A stretch of DNA of 64,000 nucleotides, from NCBI RefSeq assembly GCF_035762905.1, contig NZ_DASUCC010000151.1:4248-68247 (forward strand). The letters run 5' to 3'. The stretch comes from DASYTH01 sp035762905 (GTDB taxonomy: Bacteria; Actinomycetota; Actinomycetes; Mycobacteriales; Pseudonocardiaceae). Below the pieces are notes generated by a model that was given only the letters and a program-made list of their open reading frames with translations, ran no database searches and had not been told where the DNA came from. Made by a program: the position numbers and the translations under genes. Below, in pieces: positions 32,991-42,000 of this stretch; within the stretch, counting starts at the first letter, position 1, and every line of letters begins with the position of its first letter.

Positions 32991-34199
32991 TCACCGGCGC
33001 CGCGCTGGTACCGGGTCCCCGACCCGGATGGCCCGGCCGGCGCCGAGGGCGACCACGGCCTGGACCGTGATCAGTCCGGCCAGGATGACCAGCGGCACGG
33101 TCCAGCCGCCGGTGCGGTCGTGCAGCAGGCCGAACAGCAGTGGGCCGAGGGCGGCCAACCCGTAGCCGAGGGACTGGCCCATTCCGGACAGGGCCGCCGC
33201 CTGGTTGGCGTCCCGGGCGCGCAGCGCGAAGAAGGACAGGGCGAGGGTGATGCCGACGCCCTGGCTCAGGCCGACCGTGGCGCTCCACAGTGGACTTAGT
33301 CCGGGAGCGAGCACGAAACCCAGGTAGGACAACACGCCCAGCAGCGCCGCCCCGGCGGTGAACAGGCGCTGGTCGGGTAGCCGGCGGACGATCGCCGGGG
33401 AGGCGGCCGAGGCGATCAGCCCGGTCAGTTGCATCAGGGCCAGGTACCACCCGGCGCTCTCCGGGCTGATCCCGTTGGTGTGCAGGATGGACGGCAGCCA
33501 GGACACCGCGACGTAGAAGCCGAGCGACTGCAGGCCCATGAACGCGGTCAGCTGCCAGGCCAGCGGCGAGCGCCAGTGCGCGCGGTCGGTCGCGTGTGGA
33601 CCGTCGCCTGTTGGCGCGGCATGGCCGCGGAGCCGGGGGATCCAGGCGATGAGGGCGGCCACAGCGACCACCACCCACAGGCCGAGCGAGGTGCGCCAGC
33701 CGCCCGGGGCGGCCTGCGCGACCGGCACCGCGATGCCGGAGCCGAGCATGGCGAAGCCGCCCATCACGGTGGTGTAGAGCCCGGTGAGCGCCGCGGCGTG
33801 GTTCGGGTGGTCCCGTTTGATCAGCCCGGACAGCAGCACGTTCACCAGCCCGATGGCGACCCCGATCAGCGCGGTGCCGGCGAACAGCGCGGGATGGCCC
33901 GGCACCGACCGGAGCACGATGCCGCCGGCCAGGACGACCAGTGCCGAGCCGATCGCCCACTCCAGACCGAGCCGCCGGCCGAATCCCGGGGCCAGCGGGG
34001 AGACCACGGCGAAGGCCAGCAGCGGCAGCATGGTCAGCACCCCGGCGGCGGCCGCGGACATGTCCAGTTCGGACCGGATCTGCTCGAGCAGCGGCCCGAC
34101 CGAGGTGAACGGCCCGCGCATGGTCGCCGCGACCAGCACGATCCCGGCGAGGATCAGCGGGGCGGTCGCGGCCAGGATTCGCGTGGACCGCTCCGGCAC
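32991..34199 (-). CDS. MFS transporter, CynX/NimT-like
   Basis: A 402-residue 12-TM transporter. The start of the first helix (ILAATAPLILAGIVLVAATM) and MRGPFTSVGPLLEQIRSELD match the CynX/NimT branch of the major facilitator superfamily, which exports cyanate- or nitroimidazole-like small molecules. The helix-2/3 loop is GRRLGLEW. It is convergent with the FAD oxidoreductase and sits downstream of tetR on the same strand (22 bp), so TetR probably regulates it. A TCCACAGTGGA palindrome (33284-33294) lies within the gene. Confidence 0.85.
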   Translation of the reverse strand: MPERSTRILAATAPLILAGIVLVAATMRGPFTSVGPLLEQIRSELDMSAAAAGVLTMLPLLAFAVVSPLAPGFGRRLGLEWAIGSALVVLAGGIVLRSVPGHPALFAGTALIGVAIGLVNVLLSGLIKRDHPNHAAALTGLYTTVMGGFAMLGSGIAVPVAQAAPGGWRTSLGLWVVVAVAALIAWIPRLRGHAAPTGDGPHATDRAHWRSPLAWQLTAFMGLQSLGFYVAVSWLPSILHTNGISPESAGWYLALMQLTGLIASAASPAIVRRLPDQRLFTAGAALLGVLSYLGFVLAPGLSPLWSATVGLSQGVGITLALSFFALRARDANQAAALSGMGQSLGYGLAALGPLLFGLLHDRTGGWTVPLVILAGLITVQAVVALGAGRAIRVGDPVPARRR

Positions 34200-34221
34200 A
34201 AGGCCAAGTCAAACAGCCACG

Positions 34222-34848
34222 TCAAACCCGCCACGCCGCGACCGCGCGCCGCACCAGGGCCATCAGCGGCTCGTGCAGGCTGGGCAGGCAGGCGGTCTGC
34301 CCGGTGCCCACCCGGTTGGTGACCAGCGAGCTGATCGCGGCGACGAGGGCCTCACAGGCGAACCGGTCCTCGGGCGTCCTGGCCTCGAGGATCCCCGCGG
34401 TGATCTCCACGAACTGGTCCATCAGCGCCATTCGGCGGGCGATCGCCGCCGGCCCGGCCGCGTAGACCTCGACGTTGAACGTGCGCGCGATGCCCTCGTC
34501 CAGGCTCAGCGTGCGCAGGTAGGCGGCGAGCGCGTGGCTGTACCGCTCGGCCGGGTCGCTCGGTGCTTCGGTCAGCGCGTTGGACACCGCACGCCGGACC
34601 GACCGGACGCCGTGGTCGTATGCGGCCAGGAAGCAGTCCTCCTTGCTGCTGAACTGCTCGTAGAACGTCTCTCGGGAGACCCCCGCGCCGGCGATCACGT
34701 CGGCCACCGAGGTGTGCGCATAGCCCTTCCGGGCCACCGCCGCGGTCATCGCGGTGAGCATCCGCGTGCGCTGGGAGGCGACCACCTGCTCGCGGCTGAG
34801 GCCATGCCGACCCCGGGGCAGTTGCTCCGTGCCCTGGATCGGTCCCAT
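34222..34848 (-). CDS. TetR-family regulator
   Basis: A 208-residue repressor. The HTH is HGLSREQVVASQRTRMLTAM through SVADVIAGAGVSRETFYEQF, the usual TetR pattern, and the C-terminal helices form a ligand pocket that is not recognised. ATG 34848 (MGPIQGTEQL) is preferred over 34890, which would lie within the operator. It is divergent from the AMP-binding gene, and two palindromes in the 64-bp gap are its likely operators. The MFS gene follows 22 bp downstream. Confidence 0.9.
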   Translation of the reverse strand: MGPIQGTEQLPRGRHGLSREQVVASQRTRMLTAMTAAVARKGYAHTSVADVIAGAGVSRETFYEQFSSKEDCFLAAYDHGVRSVRRAVSNALTEAPSDPAERYSHALAAYLRTLSLDEGIARTFNVEVYAAGPAAIARRMALMDQFVEITAGILEARTPEDRFACEALVAAISSLVTNRVGTGQTACLPSLHEPLMALVRRAVAAWRV

Positions 34849-34860
34849 GACGAAAGAATA

Positions 34861-34899
34861 GTGGTGAACGGGATTGTTCACCACGAACACGGATGTTCG
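34861..34899. promoter_or_regulatory. TetR operator pair
   Basis: GTGGTGAAC (34861-34869) and GTTCACCAC (34876-34884) form a perfect 9-bp inverted repeat around a 6-bp centre. A second, smaller palindrome CGAACA-CGGA-TGTTCG follows at 34884-34899. Both sit between divergent tetR and the AMP-binding gene. Confidence 0.75.
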
Positions 34900-34912
34900 C
34901 TAAGATCCGAAC

Positions 34913-36439
34913 ATGGCTCTGTTCGGCCCGCGAGTGGACGACCCGCCGGCTCGGCTCGTCGAGCTCGCCAGGGCCGAACCCGATGTCCCCGCCCTGATCT
35001 GCCCGATGACCCGGCGCTCGCTGACCTTCGCCGAACTGCACCGCGACAGCGACATCCTGGCCCGCGGGCTGGTCGCCCGCGGGGTCGGCCCCGGCGTGCG
35101 CGCCGCGCTGGTCATCCCGCCGGGCCCGGACTTCCTCACCACCGCCTTCGCGCTGCTCAAGACCGGCGCGCTGGCCCTGCTCATCGATCCGGACCTGCGC
35201 GGCAAGCGGCTGGCCGAGTGCCTCGACCGGATCGCGCCGCAGGCCTTCATCGGACCGCCGGGCCGGCTGTTCGGCTGGGCCCGGCGCCGCCCGCCGGTCA
35301 ACCACACGCTGGCCGAGTTACGCGCGGCCGGGGCCGCCACGATGGCATTACCCGGCCTCGACCCGCGGGCGCCGGCCCTGGTGGCGGTGTGCGCGGGCGG
35401 CACCGGCGCGCTCTACCGGCGCGAGCAGCTGGCCGGTCAACTCGACGCGCTGGGCAGCACGTTCGGCTGGCGGCGCGGCGAGGTGGAGCTGACCACCGTC
35501 GCGCTGTTCGCGCTGTTCGCGGTCGCCGCCGGCGCCACCGCGGTACTGCTGCCGCCCCGGCCGGATCCGGCGATGCTGGCCAACTGGGTGACCACCCACG
35601 GCGCCACCGGGCTGTCCGGCACGCCCACCGTGCTGGACCGGCTCAGCCACTGGGTCGGCGGCGTTCCGCTGCCCGGGTTACGCCGGCTGACGGTGTCCGC
35701 GGGCGCTCCGGTGCCGGACGACCTGGTGCACCGGTGCCGCGCGATGCTGCCCGACGGGGCCGAGCTTTTCCTGTCCTACGGCGGCAACGCGGCGCTGCCG
35801 GTGACCGTGCTCGCCGGCGGCGAGCTGCCGGACGCCGGCCAGGAACCCGGCGTGGGCAGCTGCGTCGGGTCCCCGCTGCCCGGCGCCGAGGTGGAGATCG
35901 TCGAGGTGGCCTCCGGGCCGATCGCCGAGTGGGAGGCGCCGCTGCCGGACGGCGAGCCCGGGGAGATCGTGGTGCGGGCGCCGTGGGTGTCGGCCGAATA
36001 CCTCGACGACCGGCAGATCACCGCCCTGACCAAGATCCCGCACGCGGACGGCACGTTCTTCCACCGCACCGGCGATGTCGGCTACCGCGACCTCAGGGGC
36101 CGGATCTGGTTCTGTGGCCGGGCCGGCGAGCGGGTGATCGCCGGGAAGCACACCCTGCTGACCGGCCCGTGCGAGGCGGTGTTCAACTCCCACCCGGCGG
36201 TGCGGCGCTCGGCGCTGGTCGGCCCGCGGCTGTGCGACGGCGTGCATCCGACGATCTGCGTCGAGCTGCACCCCGGCTCGCGGAACACCCTGATGCTGCA
36301 CAAGGAATTGCTCGATCTCGCGCTGGCCCACGAGCACACCCGGGCCGTGCGTCATGTGCTCGTGCACCGCGGTCTTCCGATGAACGGCGGCATCGACCGG
36401 GCCGCACTCACCTCCTGGGCGGAGCGTCGCCTGCGCTGA
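34913..36439 (+). CDS. Degenerate AMP-binding (acyl-CoA synthetase-like) protein
   Basis: A 508-residue member of the ANL adenylation superfamily, resembling OleC-like and fatty-acyl-CoA ligase branches. Fold elements are present (LTFAELHRDSDILARGLVAR, AALVIPPGPDFLTTAFALLK, HRTGDVGYRDLRGRIWFCGR). Key catalytic motifs are degenerate: the P-loop reads VCAGGTGALYRREQ instead of TSGSTGxPKG and lacks its lysine; the YGxTE motif is YGGNA; and the C-terminal lysine region reads PMNGGIDRAA, without the usual Lys. It may bind acyl or nucleotide ligands without forming acyl-CoA, or act as a regulator. It is controlled from the TetR divergon. Confidence 0.8.
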   Translation: MALFGPRVDDPPARLVELARAEPDVPALICPMTRRSLTFAELHRDSDILARGLVARGVGPGVRAALVIPPGPDFLTTAFALLKTGALALLIDPDLRGKRLAECLDRIAPQAFIGPPGRLFGWARRRPPVNHTLAELRAAGAATMALPGLDPRAPALVAVCAGGTGALYRREQLAGQLDALGSTFGWRRGEVELTTVALFALFAVAAGATAVLLPPRPDPAMLANWVTTHGATGLSGTPTVLDRLSHWVGGVPLPGLRRLTVSAGAPVPDDLVHRCRAMLPDGAELFLSYGGNAALPVTVLAGGELPDAGQEPGVGSCVGSPLPGAEVEIVEVASGPIAEWEAPLPDGEPGEIVVRAPWVSAEYLDDRQITALTKIPHADGTFFHRTGDVGYRDLRGRIWFCGRAGERVIAGKHTLLTGPCEAVFNSHPAVRRSALVGPRLCDGVHPTICVELHPGSRNTLMLHKELLDLALAHEHTRAVRHVLVHRGLPMNGGIDRAALTSWAERRLR

Positions 36440-36462
36440 TAGCGGGCGCGACCGGGGGTCCA

Positions 36463-36495
36463 CCGGCCGGGCGGTAGCGGATGCCGCCCGGCCGG
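36463..36495 (+). terminator. Stem-loop terminator
   Basis: CCGGCCGGGCGG (36463-36474) and CCGCCCGGCCGG (36484-36495) form a perfect 12-bp stem with a 9-nt loop, 24 bp after the AMP-binding stop. The rest of 36440-36702 contains no supported gene. Confidence 0.65.
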
Positions 36496-36702
36496 CCTCA
36501 TTCGGCGAAGCGCCGGCCAGCACGCTGGTGCTCGGGCTGGGTACCCCCGGATGGCTGATTCTCGGCGCTCTGTTTCCGCTCGCCGGCGTCGCCGTCCGGC
36601 TGGTGCTGCCCGCCGTCCACTTGGGCCGCGCGCCCGGACGGGTTGCGGTCGCATCCTGCTGACCTAGATTGACCGGGTGACTTCTCGCCCGGTTGCCGCG
36701 AC

Positions 36703-38106
36703 GTGACGGACCGGCCGGTCTTGCTGGCCGGGGTCGACGTCGGCAGCACCAACTGCAAGGTGGGTGTGTACACCGCCGCGGGCGAGCGGGTTGCCCAACA
36801 GCGCCGCCCGACCGGGCGCGACGCCGCCGAACTGGTGGCCGGCGTGCTCGAGGACCTGACCGCCTGCGTCGAACGGGCCGGCGCGCCGCCCGAGGCGGTC
36901 GGGATCACCGGCATGGCCGAGACCGGGGTGGCGCTGGACGACGAGTTGCGGCCGATGCTGCCGATGCTGCGCTGGGACGATCCGCGCGGCGGCGAGGACG
37001 CCGGCACGATCGAGGAGTTGCTCGGCCGGGCGGCGCTGTTCGACGCCACCGGCGTGCGGCTGGCCGCCAAGACCCCGTTGGCCCGCTGGCTGGGGCTGCG
37101 CCGGCGCCGGCCGGAGGTGCACGAGGGGATGCGGATCTGGGTGGGTGCCGCGGACCTGGTCGCCTGCGCGCTCACCGGGGAGCCGGTGACCGACCCGACG
37201 CTGGCCGGCCGGACCGGGGCGTTCAACCAGCACACCGGCGCCTGGGACGAGGACCTGGCCGCGGCCGCCGGGCTGGGACCCGAGCGGCTGCCCCGGGTCG
37301 CCACCGGGGTGGCCGGCCGGGTCGCCGGCGACTCCGGCGGGCTGCGCGCCGGCACCCCGGTCGTGGTCGCCGGGCACGACCATCTGGTGGCCTCGTGGGC
37401 CGCCGGTGCCCGGGCTCCCGGCGTGACCGTGGACTCGATGGGAACTGCCGAGGCCGTGCTGACGTTGACCGAAACGCCACCGGGTCGTTCAGCGATGGCC
37501 CGGGGGATGTCGTGGAACAGATACGTCGACGGTGCGCACTGGGCGCTGGTGTCCGGGTTCCCGGGCAGCGGGCGGCTGGCGTGGTGGGCGTCGGACCGGC
37601 TGCTCGGTACGCCCGGTCCGGCGGCGTTCCACCGGCTGGTGCGCGAGGTTCCGCGGCCGACCGGGATCGTCGTGCAGCCCTACCTTTCCGGTCGGGCGGC
37701 ACCGGCACCCGACCCGACGCGCCGGATGACCCTGCATGGGGTGACCGCGGCACACGGGCCGGCGGACCTCGCGGTCGCCGTGCTCGAGGGGGCCTGTTTC
37801 CAGGTGCGGTGGATGGCCGAGGACCAGGCCGAGATCCACGGCATGGCACCCGGGACCGGGCTGGTGCTCGGCGGTCCGTCCCGCAACGAGACCTGGATGC
37901 GGATCAAGGGCGACGTGCTGCCCGGCCCGGCCCGGCTGTGCGCCGTCGCCGACGCGGCCGTCGTCGGGTCGGCGTTGCTCGCCGGCCGGGCCCTCGGCCT
38001 CGATCCGGACGTGCTTCCTTCGCTGGCACTGCCCCGCGACACCGACCGGGCCGCGCGGTACCAGAAGATCTACACCGACGACTTTCTGCGGGAGGCAACA
38101 CGATGA
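36703..38106 (+). CDS. FGGY-family sugar kinase
   Basis: A 467-residue ATP-dependent carbohydrate kinase. The FGGY N-terminal phosphate motif is AGVDVGSTNCKVGVY; the catalytic Asp region is VVAGHDHLVASWAAG; the adenosine motif is LVLGGPSRNETWMRIKGDVL. Sequence class does not fix the sugar (xylulose, fucose, ribulose and others are possible). The start is GTG 36703. The following aldolase overlaps by 4 nt (ATGA), so the kinase product is probably the aldolase substrate. No isomerase or transporter accompanies them. Confidence 0.88.
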   Translation: MTDRPVLLAGVDVGSTNCKVGVYTAAGERVAQQRRPTGRDAAELVAGVLEDLTACVERAGAPPEAVGITGMAETGVALDDELRPMLPMLRWDDPRGGEDAGTIEELLGRAALFDATGVRLAAKTPLARWLGLRRRRPEVHEGMRIWVGAADLVACALTGEPVTDPTLAGRTGAFNQHTGAWDEDLAAAAGLGPERLPRVATGVAGRVAGDSGGLRAGTPVVVAGHDHLVASWAAGARAPGVTVDSMGTAEAVLTLTETPPGRSAMARGMSWNRYVDGAHWALVSGFPGSGRLAWWASDRLLGTPGPAAFHRLVREVPRPTGIVVQPYLSGRAAPAPDPTRRMTLHGVTAAHGPADLAVAVLEGACFQVRWMAEDQAEIHGMAPGTGLVLGGPSRNETWMRIKGDVLPGPARLCAVADAAVVGSALLAGRALGLDPDVLPSLALPRDTDRAARYQKIYTDDFLREATR

Positions 38107-38969
38107 GCCTGGACGCCCTCGCTCGCCCGTCCGGCGGTCTGGCGATGGTCGCGATGGACCAGCGGGAGAGCCTGCGCAGCATGATCGCCGCGCAGCGCGG
38201 TGGACCGGTCGACGACGACACGTTGATCCGGTTCAAGCTCGCCGTAGCCCGCGAGGTCGGCCGGCACGCGTCCGGGTTTCTCATCGACCGCGAGTACGGA
38301 TTCCGCACGGTGACCGAGGAACGGCTGCTGCCGCCGGACTGCGGCCTGATCCTGGCCGCCGACTCACTGTCCTATCAGGACGATGGGCGGGTTTCGGACA
38401 CGGTTATCGACCGGGTGATCGACCCGGGCGAGGCGCGCAGCCGCGGTGCCGCGGCGCTCAAGCTGCTGGTGGTCTGGCGCAACGACGGCAACGCCGACCG
38501 GCGGATCGGCATGGCCGCGGAATTCGTCCGGTCGTGTGCGGCGGCCGGGCTGATGTCGGTGCTGGAGGGCGTGATCCGGCCGGCGCCAGGGGAGAACCCG
38601 GACCGGTTGCAGGTGGATGCGGCCCGTGAGCTCGGCGCGCTGAGACCGGCGCTGTACAAGACGCAGATGCCGCGCGCAGGCGTCGGCGACCCGGCCGAGG
38701 TGGCCGACGTCTGCACCCGAATCACCAACGCGATGCCGGTACCCTGGGTCGTGCTGTCCCAGGGAGTGTCCATTGCGGACTTCCCGCGCACCGTCGAGCT
38801 GGCCTGCCGGTCCGGCGCGTCCGGCTTCCTCGCCGGCCGGGCCATCTGGAGCGACACCGTCGGCGCCGCCGACCCCGTCCCGCTGCTCCGCGAACGCTCC
38901 GTCGCCCGGCTGTACTGGCTCGCCGAACTGGTCGACAAGCACGCCCGGCCCTGGCAAGAGGCGGGCTGA
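38103..38969 (+). CDS. Class I aldolase, YihT/LacD-like
   Basis: A 288-residue Schiff-base aldolase resembling sulfofructose-1-phosphate aldolase YihT and tagatose-1,6-bisphosphate aldolase LacD. Relevant motifs are LAMVAMDQRESLRSM, AALKLLVVW, LEGVIRP and LYKTQMP, whose Lys186 is the likely Schiff-base residue, and VLSQGVSIADFPRTVE, GFLAGRAIW for phosphate binding. The ATG overlaps the kinase stop, so a two-step kinase-aldolase route splitting a phosphorylated ketose into C3 units is inferred. Whether the sugar is sulfofructose, tagatose or a deoxy-ketose cannot be told. Confidence 0.8.
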   Translation: MSLDALARPSGGLAMVAMDQRESLRSMIAAQRGGPVDDDTLIRFKLAVAREVGRHASGFLIDREYGFRTVTEERLLPPDCGLILAADSLSYQDDGRVSDTVIDRVIDPGEARSRGAAALKLLVVWRNDGNADRRIGMAAEFVRSCAAAGLMSVLEGVIRPAPGENPDRLQVDAARELGALRPALYKTQMPRAGVGDPAEVADVCTRITNAMPVPWVVLSQGVSIADFPRTVELACRSGASGFLAGRAIWSDTVGAADPVPLLRERSVARLYWLAELVDKHARPWQEAG

Positions 38970-39035
38970 TCTGCCCCAACCGTGACCAGTGATTCGCTAG
39001 TCTGATGCGACGGCGAAGCATAGGGGGTTGCCCTG

Positions 39036-42000
39036 GTGGTCGCGGGGATGGCCGAGGCCGGCCGGACGGACTTACCGGAGTTTGGGCCGTATCGCATTCT
39101 CGAGTTGCTCGGTCAGGGTGGCATGGGTGTGGTGCACAAGGCCTATGACACCGCGCATGACCGGGTGATCGCGTTGAAGCGGCTGCCCGCGTCGGTCTCC
39201 GACCACGACTTCCGGGCCAGGTTTCAGCGTGAGGCGCGGATCGTGGCGAACCTGGATCACCCCAACGTGATCCCGGTGAACGCTGCCGGGGAGATCGACG
39301 GGCAGCTGTTCCTGGACATGATGCTGGTGGACGGGACCGACCTGCGCCGGGCGTTGGGTGCGGGAACGATCGGCCAGGACCAGGCGATCACGATCCTGAC
39401 CCAGGTGGCGTTGGCGTTGGAGGCGGCGCATACCAGCGGGTTGGTGCACCGCGATGTCAAGCCGTCGAACATTCTGATCGACCGGGACGGGCATGCCTAT
39501 CTGGCCGATTTCGGTATCGCGAGGGAGACCTCGCCGGAGGCCACCGAGCTGACCAGGTCCGGTGATCTGGTCGGGTCCTGGGACTACATGGCGCCGGAGC
39601 GGCTGTCCGGTGGCGTGGTCGACGGCCGGGCGGATCAGTACTCGTTGGCGTGCGTGCTGTTCGAGTGTCTGACCGGGCGGTTGCCGCATCCGGGTACCGA
39701 TCCGGCGGCCAAGGTGGCCGCGCATCTGTTGCAGCCCGCGCCGGCGCCGTCGGTGTTCGTGCCGACCATCACGGCGGCGTTGGACGATGTGGTGCGGCGG
39801 GGTTTGGCCAAGGATCCGGCTCGCCGGTTCCCGACCGCGGCGGCGATGATGACCGCGGCGGTGGCGGCCGCCTATACCGGACTGACGGTGAAGTCCGCCG
39901 CGCCGACCGAGCAGGGCCCGGGCCGGGACCGGGACCAGGCCCGGCTGGTCCGGGCGATCCTGAAGTCCTCGGCGGTGCGCAAGCCGCCGCAGCGCCGCCT
40001 GGACGACCGGGCGCCGGACTGCCCCTATCCCGGCCTGCGCGGGTTCGACAAGGCCGACGCCGATCTGTTCTACGGCCGCGACCATGTGGTGACGGATCTG
40101 TTGGTGCGTCTGGCCGAGCAGCTCGACGGCGGGGAGCCGGTGGTGCTGGTCGGAGCGTCCGGGGCCGGCAAGTCCTCGGTGCTGCGGGCCGGGCTGCTGC
40201 CCGCGCTGGCCGCGGCCGACGGGGCCGAACCGGCCGTCTGGCCGCAGATCGTGATCACGCCGGGGCCCGACCCGATCGCCACCCTGGCCTACTCGGTGGC
40301 CAACCAGATCGGCGCCGGTCCCGAGGAGTTGGCCCGCACGATTCGGACCGCGCCAACGGACTTCGGTGCCCGGTGCGCCATGGCGATGGGCACCTCGCCG
40401 GTCCGGCCGGTGATCGTGGTGGACCAGTTCGAGGAGCTGTTCACGCACGGAACCCCGTATCCGGACCGGATCGCGTTCGCCACGGCGCTGGCCAACGCCC
40501 ATCCGGCGCTGGTGCTGGTGGCCGTGCGGGCCGACCTGATGGAGCGGTGCATCGAGCTGACCCCGCTGCTGCCGGCGCTGACCGCGCCGGTGCTGCTCGG
40601 GCCGATGGACCCCACCGAGCTGCGCCAGGCGATCGTGGCCCCGGCCCGGGACGCGGGCGTGGAGGTGGAACCGGGGCTGCCCGAGCGGCTGATCGCCGAT
40701 CTGGGGGTGCGCGGCGAGATCGGCTACGACCCCGGCGCGCTGCCCCGGCTGGCGCACGCCCTGCGGGAGACCTGGAACCACGGCGACGGGCGCAGCCTGA
40801 CCCTGGCCGCCTATCGCGCGGCGGGCGGGATCGACGGCGCGGTCGCCCGGACCGCCGAGGAGGTCTACGACCGGCTGGACCCGTCCGGACGGTACGCGCT
40901 GCGGGCGATCCTGCTGCGTCTGGTGACCGTGCTGGACGACGGCGGGGTGGCCCGGCGGCGGGTCGACCCGCACGAGTTCGGCACCCTGCGCCCGATCCTG
41001 GACCGGCTGATCGCCACCCGGCTGGTGACCGTGGACGACACCGGTGCCCGGCTGGCCCACGAGGCGCTGCTCACCGCGTGGCCGCGGCTGCGTGACTGGA
41101 TCGACGAGGACCGGGCCGGCCTGGTGCAGCACCGCAGGCTGGGTGACGCGGTGCGCACCTGGACCGACTCCGGCCGGCACGACGACGACCTGTACCGCGG
41201 CGTTCGGCTGTCCACTTTGAACACCTGGCTGGAAGGCGCCTGGGGCCGGGTCCAACTGCAGCCGGCCGAGCAGGAGTTCCTGGCCAGATCCAACGCCGCC
41301 GAGCACGCCGGGCAGCTCACCGCCCGGCGCCGCACCCGCCGGCTGCGGATGCTGGTGGCCGGGCTGAGCGTGCTGCTCGTGGTGGCATCGGTGGCCGTGT
41401 TCGTGGCCACCCGCTCGCAGCGCGAGGCGGTGGCCGAGCGCGGCCGCGCGGACGAGGGCGCGCGGGCCAACCTGTCCCGCACGCTCGCCGCCGAGTCCGC
41501 CCTGGCCCGCGGGATCGACGCCCGCCGGGTGGCGCTGCTCGCCCTCGGCGCCTGGCGGGCCGACGAGACCGTCGAGGCGCGCAGCGCGTTGCTGGCCAAC
41601 CAGACCGACCACTACCGGGGCCTGATGACCGGCCACACGGACAACGTCACCTCGGTCGCGGTCAGCGGCGACGGCCAGGTGGCCGCGACCGGCAGCCGGG
41701 ACGGATCGCTGCGCCTGTGGGACGTGTCGCAACGACGTCAAATCGCCGTTCTGGACGAGAGCGAGGAAGGCTGGTACCGCGTCGTGTCGATGAGCGCCGA
41801 CGGCCGGCTGCTCGCCGCCGCCGACTCGATCCGGCACTTCGTGACCCTGTGGAGCGTGCCGGACCGGCGAAAGGTGTTCGAGGTGCCCGGCGCGGCGCTG
41901 GACACGGCGCTGTCCCGGGACGGCAAGCTGCTGGCCGCCAACCACGGCGGCGTGGTCAAGATCTGGGACACGGCGAGCCAGGCCGAGCTGGCCCGGTTCG

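Noticed and set aside
36528..36662. Hydrophobic open frame from GTG 36528 (44 residues) after the stem-loop
   Set aside because: It has one membrane-like segment, but no ribosome site and weak context; it could be a remnant of a membrane gene but this cannot be supported.
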